64,000 nt of DNA, from the NCBI RefSeq assembly GCF_021155765.1, contig NC_060115.1, positions 992,001 to 1,056,000 of the forward strand, written 5' to 3'. How positions within the stretch are numbered: the first letter of the stretch is position 1; the number at the start of each line of letters is the position of its first letter. The DNA comes from Diprion similis (taxonomy: Eukaryota > Arthropoda > Insecta > Hymenoptera > Diprionidae). Made by a program: the position numbers and the translations under genes. The notes under the pieces were generated by a model that searched no databases, was not told where the DNA came from, and was given only the letters and a program-made list of their open reading frames with translations. This document shows positions 54,992 to 64,000 of this stretch, one piece after another.

Positions 54992-57900
54992 TCAATCTAC
55001 TTCCATTTCCTCGGCTAGAGTGTCTTCCCGCAATTCATCCTCGCTCGTCACTTCTCCGTCACTTTTCACCTTCTCTTTTGCTGCGTTGTGTTCTCCCAGT
55101 CGTTGAATATACTTAATTGTATACTGGTTGAAATCACAGCTGAAATTGTTTCAACAGCTTGTGTGACGTACTTTTTCTCGACATAAAAATAAAGGATAAC
55201 GATAAAGCAATTTTACTCACATTTTACTCAACTCATCGTACTTTCTTTGCATGTTTTTCTGCAGCGTTAACAGCACCGGCATTTGCATTGTGGAATTTAT
55301 TTTCGATCCCTGTCTTGTTAGTATCGCGTTAATCCATATGAGGTAGAAATGAATGTGCCTTGTATTTTCCAATTCTGAAGCTACAAACTTTAACACCCTT
55401 TCTATGTAGACATCGGACAAGCTTGTTATGGTCAGTTCGACTGGAAAAAAAATATTCCAGACTTGTTATTCACCGATATCAACGTAATCTCATTTAATCT
55501 CAGGATTCCATTGAACGTAATTAAACATTACGATTGAAACATCAACAAGAAAATATAAAAAACTTGCTTACTGTCACGATATGGAACATTCTCGACCACT
55601 TCTTGAATTAATAGCTTTTCGTTCAGCTTTAGGGCCATCATGAGGGCTGTAATAAAATAAGGAGTATAGAAATACCAGGATGGTAATTAGGAATGACTCA
55701 ACGAAATCACTGAAAATCTTGTAGAAAAATACAAACCTCTAGCATGTTCTCTTTTGAACAAGGTCTCTTTAACCGTTTGTGGCGTTATACCGAACTCCAG
55801 TTCAAATGGATCGAAGACTAGCCCGATGTCTAAAGAATATATCAAGAGTCCCTCTGTCGTTGCCGCAGCCCACGATTGTCCTGGAAAATTATTTTTCAAG
55901 CTCAACGAATGCAAATTTCTGGTTTCTTCGTTGCTTAACTTTGATTCATTTTGTTCTACCTGTCGGAGAGAATTGAAGACTATAAATTCTGACTTCTGGT
56001 TTGATGCTTCTGCTAGCCATGTCACCCTTTCTAACTCCTGGTAAACGAAGGGATACCTTTCCGCCTTCATTCTCTTCCCGGTCTTCGACAAGCGCCACAT
56101 TACCAAATTCAGTCATTTTCCGTCTGTTTATAAAATCCTGTGAAAGGATTAATAGCCGTTCAATAGTTATAACTTTTGGTTTTCAGTTGAGCAGAAAATT
56201 ATCGACTTACATCAACTGCGTCGAAAGACCGATTCTGCGTTACTTCAAACTTCTTCAAGAGTATGGACTCTTGGATGTTGTAAATGCAAACATTCTTCGA
56301 CTGACCTCCAGCAAGTATGCATGAGCCATCAGCCACGTAACAAAGACAGGTGAACGCTCTGTAACAAAATACTAAATTAGATGAAAAGTAATCACTTGCT
56401 CTCTGAATGTGAAAAATATCCATTCGTCGCACTCACTTTCCCTGCAGACTTTTCTTCGCAGTAACCAGATCCGTATCTGCTCTCCCACTGCCCAGATCAT
56501 TCTTTCCCTCAATGCTACTGGTCTGCGTCGCCGTTTTACAATCAAAAAATGAAATCTGCCCATCTAGCGTAGCGACTGCGACTTCCTTGCCATCAGGTTT
56601 GTATACAACACACAAACCATCCGCTGTCAATTGAATGGTTTCATGAGTGGATCCACTTTCTATGGCATTCCACAATTTCAACGTCTTGTCCCAGGAAACA
56701 GATGCTAGTGCCGAGCTCGCCAAATTTGGACTAAAAGCTAGGCTCGCCACTGGACCTTCATGACCAGCAAGAATCTGATGAAGGACATTTACAGAATCAA
56801 TACTAGATTTTTAGTAACTTTGATTGTTCTTTGTCAGCTCATAATTCCAAATCTCGAAACTAAAGCCACCGGCAAAAAACTTACTTCAAGCAGTCTACCA
56901 AGTTTCATACTCCATAGAAATATTTCGAATACATCCTGACCACCCGCTGCGAGAAATTCGTCGCTCGCGTCTAAGGCGACACAAGAAAATTGTACAGGGC
57001 GAGGAGAAACCAAAGTACGGAAGTTTCTGTATCTCGTCATATCATAGGCTCTGACTGTACCGTCAAGGGAAGCAGAGACAACGAACTTCCGATTGTGGCT
57101 AAAAAGGACGTCACTAACAGCCGAGGAGTGTTCCTGGAAAGTTATGGTACAGAATCCAGTCGTTGCATTCCACAGTTTGACTTTTCCATCGTCGCCACCA
57201 GTCACTATGTACTGACCGTCGGGACTGTAAGCCAAACAACTCATGTTTGTGCTGTGACCCTGCTGCTTCATTGCATATGTTTCACTCTGCCATTCCCAGA
57301 CCAAGAGTTGACCAAGGCCGGAACAACCGAGTGCTATCCAATCCCCGGTATTGTTTAAGGCTATCGATGAAATGCATTGGTCTGAAATACTGAAAAGATT
57401 TTACTTTGAATTATGTTGAAAAAAATTTTTTTTTTCTTTTTTTTTTTGTCGCAATTAACTCACCTCAGGGAATGAATCATATTGACATCAGGCATTTCAT
57501 GAATGTAGAAAGCTCCTGTACTGAAACCAGTAACAAGGATTTTCGTATTGCGATGGTAGGCAGCTGATGTGAGAACTGCATCTGGGTTTTGCTTTCGTAC
57601 TTCATCACCCAAATAATGTCTGCCCAATTTTTTGTAGAATAATTTAGCAACTTTATTTTCCTTATCTGTTGGATTCTCTTCATCCTCCGCATCGTCTGCA
57701 GCTATAAATTAATTGATTTACTGACTTAGTTTCGCTGTACGGAAATAGCACAAAAATCAAAAGAAATTCAAAGGAATTATTGACTAATGCGAAGCTTGTC
57801 TAGTTCAAAATCTTATATAATTTCTAGAATGACATTTACATTGCCGGTACCTGATTGCTGCATTATATGTTTGTCCTTCTTTTTTTGTTTTTCTGTCTTC

Positions 57901-59268
57901 TCCAAAGCTTTATCAAAATCTATGTCATCTTCACTGTCGCTTTCTTGAGGCTTCTGTTTCTTGACGATGGGCTGCCACAGTATTAAAGCATCAGGATCGA
58001 TGCTGCATTCCCAAACACACAGCTGCCCGTTCCTTGAAAAATATATAAAAATTGATCCGAAACATTATGTCAATTTCCTCAAGATTGATAAATATAGATA
58101 AGGGTTTTTAAAGGGTCAGTAATCTTACCTGCTGATCGTGGAAAGATCGTAAGAGTTTTTCTCAAAGAAACATCCGACTATAGAATCAGTGTGGCTCCCA
58201 AGAGAATAAGATTTGAAGTTTACCCATTTTTCCAGACTGTACAATCGTGTCGAGTTGTCCTTAGAGCCTACAGCTAAGATTTTCGAATCATATGACCAGT
58301 CGATATAGGTAGTATCGTCAAAAGCACCGTGAAACACTCGTTCCATAACAAATGGATTGAATTCTCCAGTCAATAGGCCCGGCGCTTTGAATACGAAAAC
58401 TGGAATAAAACCATAATTGTAAATTCTTGAATTTTATTAATATTTGTGAAGGCGACAGCCAGCAAAGAAACTTGTAAATGACTCACCATTATTTTCTTTA
58501 CACGCAGCAAAATGCTTTCCATCTGGTGAAAACTTGATACATCGAACTCGTCTTTTAAATCGATATTTGTGTATAACGGTCCGGCTAATCAGACTTATCA
58601 AACTTGCTTCTCCTTCTGCAATACAACAATAAGATCAGACATTAGGTAATATTTGCCTTGAATAAAGACACGTAATTTATTCAACTATTCATTTTTGATG
58701 GTTTAGGAACTGTCGTCTCGGTTAGTGATCATATTGCATTCTTTTGTCTCATACAAGCAGTTTCTTGTCTTAGAGAGGTATCAAAGTTTAGTTCAAACCT
58801 TCATTTACTGCTATCAATATGAATCCATTAGGTGCGATATCGATCGACGTGTAATTGAACCTGCTCTCAACTGGCAATGTGGTAGATTTATTGCTGTAAA
58901 GAAAATAATTATTACGGAATGAAAACTGCTTTACCCTGCACGCGGATATTGACAGGAACGTCGTAAACAGTGGTACAGAAAACTCACTTTTTGAGATCAA
59001 AAATGGTGATTCGATTGCCGACTGGACTGATGACAGAGTACCCATCAGGTGAAAAGATTAAATCTCCTTTGCGGTAAACGGTTCCCAGCAAATTGCTGAA
59101 CTGCAAGTATAAATTCACAAAGGAAAATATGAAGCGGTTTGTAGGTTACGAAGCGCAACATTCGAGGTTGAACAATTATTCAAATTGTTTTGAATATGAA
59201 AACGGTGTTGAAAGGAAATAAGGTGAATCGGTAACCGCATATGAACTCACCTTGTAAGCGAACTTCAT
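54992..59268 (-). CDS. PWP2: PWP2 / UTP1, WD40 protein of the UTP-B complex
   Basis: PWP2 is a tandem beta-propeller scaffold of the UTP-B subcomplex of the nucleolar small-subunit processome, which handles the 5' region of pre-rRNA with U3 snoRNA. Fifteen coding exons, minus strand: 59268-59251 (MKFAYK), 59100-58988, 58893-58799, 58615-58487, 58399-58129, 58032-57851, 57701-57464, 57389-56885, 56774-56437, 56358-56211, 56137-55960, 55880-55737, 55646-55572, 55440-55221, 55139-54992. Phases agree; 2802 nt, 933 aa (human 919). Signatures include GDLIFSPDG near the N-terminus, GEFNPFVMERVF, an acidic/Lys-rich linker (ESDSEDDIDFD), LAYSPDGQYIVTGGDDGKVKLW, the C-terminal Utp12-type helical domain (YSLDIGLVFDPFELE onward) and an acidic tail ending EEMEVD. 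Several donors are non-consensus (GTTTGT, GTTTGA, GTACCG) but frame-exact. Identity is secure. Confidence 0.96.
57426..57449. repeat. T-rich run in PWP2 intron
   Basis: About 24 T with one C, between coding exons seven and eight of PWP2. Confidence 0.9.
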
Positions 59269-59438
59269 TCTGTTAATAAGAAAAATTAGAAATTACGTGA
59301 GGTTAGAATTTAATACTCGGCCACATGTCGAAGCGCGTCATTGCGGCTGCGTTGGATCGAGAAATGAAATCGAGATACTCGATTACATGCAAATATTCGA
59401 TAAGCGAAAGAAAAGCAGACTCGAAACGATGGCTGCGT

Positions 59439-59446
59439 TCACGTGA
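59439..59446. promoter_or_regulatory. E-box TCACGTGA with adjacent ATTGG and CATGTG
   Basis: Perfect palindromic TCACGTGA about 170 bp upstream of the PWP2 start codon, followed directly by TTGG (CCAAT on the minus strand) and a second E-box CATGTG at 59452-59457. CACGTG binds bHLH-ZIP factors such as Myc/Max, which activate ribosome-biogenesis genes, and Mitf/TFEB. Which factor acts here is inference. Confidence 0.45.
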
Positions 59447-59646
59447 TTGGTCATGTGTTTAAAATCGGGCGTCGGCTAATAGGAATAAATATAAATTCAT
59501 TAGTCAGATATCGACGGGAGTGAAAGAAAAGGGTAAATTTATTCTCTGGCAATCGTCGATGCGTTGATTTTTATTAATCCGAGTAAATGCGGGGCCACGC
59601 TAGGACGTCAAAGGGCGAAATGCGAGTCACGAGACCCCGCGGAGTT

Positions 59647-59674
59647 GAGCGCTTCGATATTTATCGAAGCGCTC
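59647..59674. repeat. Perfect 13-bp inverted repeat, 2-bp spacer
   Basis: Arms GAGCGCTTCGATA and its exact complement flank TT. Each arm includes a TCGATA half of the DREF-type TATCGATA site. It can form a stable hairpin or bind a dimer. Confidence 0.9.
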
Positions 59675-59723
59675 GAAGGGTTTTTAAAACGTTTTGCCCA
59701 GTCAGCGGACCTAGGCTGGCGAC

Positions 59724-59740
59724 TGACGTCAGCTATAAAG
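59724..59740 (+). promoter_or_regulatory. CRE (TGACGTCA) plus TATA box (TATAAAG)
   Basis: A perfect cAMP-response-element palindrome at 59724-59731 is followed two bases later by TATAAAG at 59734-59740. This spacing suits a core promoter for the plus-strand V-ATPase gene, placing its start near 59765 and giving a ~250-nt 5' UTR. Inferred from motifs. Confidence 0.45.
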
Positions 59741-59865
59741 GATAAGACGTGAATCCCCATTCGCTTTCCCCGAGGTTCACGGCAGTTGGGAGCCAATAGC
59801 ATCGCGATAGACAACCCCGCACGGGCAAAGCTAAAGCTACCAGCTCACCTCTCGCTCCTCTCATC

Positions 59866-59875
59866 GTCACATGAC
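59866..59875 (+). promoter_or_regulatory. M-box/CLEAR-like element GTCACATGAC
   Basis: One base from the CLEAR consensus GTCACGTGAC and the exact complement of the two intronic copies at 61149 and 61176. Mitf/TFE-family factors bind such E-boxes in V-ATPase and lysosomal genes; binding here is inference. Confidence 0.5.
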
Positions 59876-60015
59876 CCTTTTCACTGTGTAGGCCATATTT
59901 GACAGTGTCCAGTACTAGTTTAGTGAAGTGAGTGTGTGAAGATTGTTCCTCTTCACTTAACCCCTGGTGTTTTTTGATATAACCTGTAAATACTCTAACA
60001 ACTAAACTCGCCAAA

Positions 60016-63000
60016 ATGAGTACCGTCGAAATCGGAGAAACAAATCCCATCTACGGGCCATTCTTTGGAGTAATGGGCGCCGCCTCGGCGATCGTCTTTT
60101 CCGGTGAGTTCAAACGCTTCGGCTGTTTCCCAGGAGGCCCAAGGCACAACTATTTTAATAATCACACACAGCAGCACAACTGCCCCCAGGGGCATAGATT
60201 CTCATCATTCAACTCATTCGTTCATCCAACCTTTTCCCAAATTCACCGCTTAATCATAGCTGTAATAAATGGAAAATAATATGTCCAGAGACAGACAACG
60301 AACCGAGTTTCCCACAATGATGTACCAGCGATCGATGACGTATCGCACGATGTTCACGATGAAGTATGGATACAATTTTGAAACGCCATTTTCTCTCTCG
60401 ATCGAGATTATGTGTATACTCTGAACTCGTTTCGTAATGATATTACCGATATTACCGATACGCTTATATCCGCTCTTTTGTTCGGATTGTAGTATAGGAG
60501 TAAGAAAAGAAAAAACAAAGTATGAAAAAACTCGTCAAAACAGTTACCTATCTTTTCAACAAACTATAAATCTACGAAACCTGTAACAAGGTAGAGTAGA
60601 AGGGAAGAAAAACTCTGCCAATCATCTCCTTTACATTTTCCCATCCGTTCTTGTAAGGGAAAAAAGAGGATTTGTTGCGCGAAAAGCAGCCGCGTTCCAC
60701 CCGCCGTTCTTCGTCGTAGGCTGACGGTCGGCTCTATCTAGAAATCAATACGAATCTTACTCTCTCGTTCTCGTCCCGTGCGCCAGAATTCGGTCTTTCT
60801 CTTTTCTCCTCTCTTCTCCTCTCTTCTCTCTTTCTCTGGTCGTCAGTGAGGCGCGCGCGAGACGAGATGGTCGGTTTCGATCGCAAATCCGGGGAGCCGG
60901 TTAGACGACGCGACCTGGGATGAAAAGAAAACCCATCAGCAACGGCCTCGGAAAAAACTAGTAGTCTGAGAGATTTTTGGTTCCCGGCCAAATTGGCCAA
61001 GCCCCGTTTCCCTAAATCAAATCTCTTTCTCCCGTAATCGTGATGAAAAAGAAGAATCGAGATCGGCAAAGAGCGGAGAGAATGAGCGAAAATGATCGCG
61101 GGTCCGTGCCACGCCCCCCTGGCTCACGAGGCCGGGACTTACATGATTGTCATGTGACTCGAGCAACACGAGTCGGTCATGTGACTACCGCTCCCTCGGT
61201 GGCAAGGCACTCGACGAATAACCGACTCGACTGAATCCTTTAGCGATGGGAAATTCCACGACAGATTCCTTAAATGCTGTCAACTCAAGGAGCAGCTTAA
61301 ATTTTTTTCGAATATGCGTCACCGTTTCGTCGGCTCTACTCTTCTCTTCACTTCTTTCCACCCGAATTCCCGTGGAAGGATTATCGAGTTACTGTCGTCG
61401 AATCGCGCCTGCAGCCCCGCCCCAGACTCACTCTGTATCATTTCGACGATCTATGAGACTGAAAGTAGTAACGTTAACACGTAACGAAAGATCAGGGAAA
61501 AAATTGTTTTTCCGGAATTTTAGAATAACTTCCAAAGAGTCGATTTTTCAAAATAACTGTACTTTTTGATGTTTATCGTGGTTTACTAAATTCAAACATC
61601 AGTAACCGTAACGTTACTAATTTCGTACTTATGACGATCTATCGTCTCTTATTCTATGCCTTAACAGCACCAACCAGCATACTTATATCCGCACGAAAGT
61701 TTAAATTGATTGAAAATTGAATACTGATCGCGGGATGAACATTCGTTGAAATTTCATGCCACGTGATTGATGCATGAGGATAATTGTCTGTCGATTCTGC
61801 AAGAAAATTCTCGTCGCGAGTATTTCTATGAATCGGTTTTATTACAGCGTAATTCTATATAGCATTCCTGTTTCGTTTTATTATTTTTTTTTTTCCTTGA
61901 TAGCGAAGGGGCGTAACTTCGTTACGTAATTTCCATCAACGCATTGTGTAGACGAAACACTGAATTAGTCTCGCGCTAGCGATGAAGGTTACGGATATAC
62001 GCGAACGTGTAGCGGTGGTCTGCACAGCCTCATCACTTATTCAGCTGTTCACGTTGTACAATTTCACGAAATTGGTCATCATCATGAGCAAAACATGAGA
62101 TGAAGAACCTGCTGTCCGATCTTTGCGAGAATCAGTTTCTTTTTTTTTTTTTTTTTTTTTTTCTTCCTTTTTTCCGAAAGAAAGATTCTCCCGGAGTTCA
62201 ACTTCTCAAATCCAATCCAAATGTTGCCAAATCGGAAAGTAAAAAATTATTTTGGTTCAAAGTGTTACCAAATCAGGCTTCTAGAATTTTCTGTAAGAGA
62301 GAATTAATACTCTACGGTCTATTATTTGTACTATTCTTATATCCAGTATTATTTGCGAAAGACTATCGAAAATTATTTGAGTATGTTATTAGTCAGCATA
62401 GAACGCGTAAAAAAAAAAAAATAAAAAACTGATTAAATTCTACTCTTGGAGACGCATACAATAGACACAATAATGATAGACCTTCGTTCTGAATATACGT
62501 AAAAGAAAAACGAGGCTGAATTTTGTAACGTTAACATAACGAAACGTCACAGAAAAAAAATTATTATTGTGCAATTTCTGAACGACGTACTAAGATTCGG
62601 ACAATCCTAAATTTGGGAAGTAACGATTTTTCCTAAACATGCATCGTTACTGTAGCGTTACTAACTTCATTCTTGTAAAGAACAAGGATAAAATACCGGG
62701 AAGAAAAAAATTCTCTGCATCACACGAACAAATACCTCGTATATTATTACCCACGTTCCGTCACGTATCCGCGAGCAATAGCCATGGTAATATGATTCTA
62801 AATGATGTGAAATGATGATGCGTGATGACTTTGCCGCCCACACAATTTTATTGATTGCGAGTAACGCGTTGGAACTCATTGCGCTTATACCGTATCATAT
62901 CTCGACGTGCAGATCTCGCTGCTTTGCTGCCTATACAAATTCACTTGCAGTCATAATTTTATCGCGAACTTGCAGATACATGAAAGACCGCAGTAAAAGA

Positions 63001-63881
63001 TTCAAGTATACTTATTGATAAATATGTCGGAATTTGAAAGCTGCATATTCCAATTTCGTATATAAATCAAGTCTACTTGCAATGACGATGATCCGGTCAA
63101 ACGATATTAAGTATCGCGAATAATTAAGCCGAACAAACGAGGGATGCAAAAAGGAAAAGAGAATGGTGAAAAGATGAGAGACGCGTATTTCACGTCCGCA
63201 CGAAGTCTGCGTTGAAGAATGAAATTGGCGACATGTGCATCGGCAGCAATGTTGTTTGGGTAAAAGGATACATACCTACCTATATGCATTGTAAAACTGT
63301 TGGCACGTAATCAAGATCAACGTACCGCCGCCTCGTCCCGAGACGCTGTGTGTTGTTTTACGATTACGGTGTGCACAGTGGCGGCGGGGCGCGGTTTTTC
63401 GGTTATTGCTAACAAAACAATTTAAATCGTACACTTTCAACAACCTGCACTAATACTTACACCAAAGACACCGCGAATGAAAATAAAATCGTTCTCGATT
63501 CCTCGAGATACAATCCCTGATCCATCCTGGCAGACCAGCATTTACAATCCTTCAATTTTACGATTGGTTCTCTGGTTTCGATCACCTTCGCCTCCGGCAT
63601 CTCACCTATAATAAATCTCTGAATCTAAAATCTTGCCCCACACTCTCCGCACACATTCTGTCTTACTTACGATGATCGTTTTTCACAGCCCTCGGAGCGG
63701 CCTATGGAACTGCAAAGTCCGGTACCGGTATCGCAGCCATGTCCGTCATGAGGCCTGAGCTGATTATGAAGTCCATCATTCCCGTCGTCATGGCGGGTAT
63801 TATAGCCATTTATGGTCTGGTGGTGGCGATTCTTATCGCGGGGTCGGTCGACTCGCCGACGAACAATTACACCCTTTACAA
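60016..63881 (+). CDS. V-type H+ ATPase 16-kDa proteolipid subunit c (5' part)
   Basis: Subunit c forms the rotating membrane ring of the vacuolar ATPase that pumps protons into lysosomes, endosomes and, in insects, across apical epithelial membranes. Coding exons in the window: 60016-60103 and 63689-63881, joined in phase across a 3.6-kb intron (donor TCCG|GTGAGT, acceptor TTTCACAG). They encode residues 1-93 plus two bases: N-terminal [18 protein letters not shown], first membrane helix, [44 protein letters not shown] in the second helix, and the loop [13 protein letters not shown]. The exon ends at donor ACAA|GTGAGT in phase 2, so the second half of the protein, including the proton-carrying Glu of the fourth helix, lies beyond the right edge. 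Family identity is certain; this is the Vha16-1/ATP6V0C type. Confidence 0.97.
60794..60838. repeat. CT-rich microsatellite
   Basis: Repeated TCTCC/TCTCT units. In the sense strand of the intron, about 700 bp downstream of the first donor. Confidence 0.85.
61149..61185 (+). promoter_or_regulatory. Paired M-box/CLEAR-like elements in intron 1
   Basis: Two identical GTCATGTGAC decamers at 61149-61158 and 61176-61185 in the same orientation, 27 bp apart start to start. The spacer contains an inverted repeat GACTCG...CGAGTC. Same decamer, inverted, as at 59866. Confidence 0.55.
61461..61650. repeat. Diverged direct repeat, copy 1
   Basis: Begins with GTAACGTTAACACGTAACG and ends with AACGTTACTAATTTCG. 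Copy 2 at 62520-62685 has TAACGTTAACATAACG and AGCGTTACTAACTTCA at similar spacing. Diverged dispersed repeat, origin unknown. Confidence 0.4.
62140..62162. repeat. Poly-T run
   Basis: About 23 consecutive T within intron 1. Confidence 0.95.
62520..62685. repeat. Diverged direct repeat, copy 2
   Basis: Second copy of the element at 61461-61650, in the same orientation about 1.06 kb downstream. Confidence 0.4.
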
Positions 63882-64000
63882 GTGAGTATATTATAATCGA
63901 ACGATCAATCCTGACCATATTTTTATCCCACAGACTTTTACATTGAATAGCATTGCAGATTTTTACACATTTGTAGAGCAACCACCGTTGGAACAGAAAT

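Larger units (their letters stand above)
59269..60015. promoter_or_regulatory. Divergent promoter, PWP2 / V-ATPase subunit c
   Basis: The 747 bp between two head-to-head start codons of housekeeping genes. It contains a CACGTG E-box with an adjacent CCAAT (as ATTGG), a perfect hairpin-forming inverted repeat, a CRE followed by TATAAAG, and an M-box/CLEAR-like element, all listed separately. Confidence 0.6.
60104..63688 (+). other. Intron 1 of V-ATPase subunit c
   Basis: 3,585 bp. The first kilobase is GC-richer with a CT tract and paired M-box elements; the rest is AT-rich. One open frame after a poly-T run (62100-62432) is not supported as a gene. A diverged direct repeat is listed separately. 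Confidence 0.7.

Noticed and set aside
62100-62432. 110-codon frame with one membrane-like segment inside the V-ATPase intron
   Set aside because: Begins in a poly-T run, ends in poly-A/Lys codons, very AT-rich, no homologue recognised. Likely chance.

Overview
This window is animal nuclear DNA, most likely from an insect. Genes are split by GT-AG introns ranging from about 70 bp to 9.5 kb, microsatellites and homopolymer runs are frequent, and the proteins are typically metazoan: a Golgi glucuronyltransferase, a ciliary transition-zone protein, an ER fatty-acid elongase, a Cys-loop chloride channel of an insect-type group, PWP2 and V-ATPase subunit c. Hymenoptera (sawfly or wasp) is my best guess from overall character, but nothing in the sequence proves it. 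There is no CRISPR array, operon, phage or recognisable rRNA/tRNA gene.

Layout. (1) 1-1.4 kb: the right edge of a ~304-bp tandem satellite whose copies decay steadily to the right. (2) 4.4-20.0 kb, minus: B4GAT1, rebuilt from four coding exons. Its first coding exon has only nine codons and lies 9.5 kb upstream in a CpG-rich promoter block; the introns carry a candidate MITE and several microsatellites. (3) 20.4-25.1 kb: no convincing gene. (4) 25.2-26.6 kb, minus: an unrecognised four-exon gene (311 aa), head-to-head with (5) 27.36-29.84 kb, plus: CC2D2A, which keeps the C2 and transglutaminase-like parts but not the long vertebrate N-terminus. A near-match to an RFX X-box lies between them. 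(6) 31.3-33.05 kb, minus: an ELOVL4-type elongase (320 aa, six coding exons) with a 5' UTR exon and TATA box near 34 kb. (7) 34.3-34.7 kb, plus: a very tentative small secreted-protein gene. (8) 34.8-49.77 kb: a gene desert. (9) 49.8-54.36 kb, plus: a Cys-loop ligand-gated chloride channel (about 430 aa, nine coding exons). (10) 54.99-59.27 kb, minus: PWP2 (933 aa, 15 coding exons), tail-to-tail with the channel and head-to-head with (11) 60.0 kb to beyond the right edge, plus: V-ATPase 16-kDa proteolipid subunit c, of which the first two coding exons are present.

Exon models were built by hand from splice sites and checked by reading-frame phase. For B4GAT1, ELOVL, PWP2, the channel, CC2D2A and the unknown gene, the exon lengths sum to multiples of three. 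The genes do not form one pathway. The two divergent promoters, unknown gene/CC2D2A and PWP2/V-ATPase c, are the places where regulation can be read from sequence. The V-ATPase c gene has three identical copies of an M-box/CLEAR-like E-box (GTCATGTGAC or its complement), one upstream of the start codon and two in intron 1.
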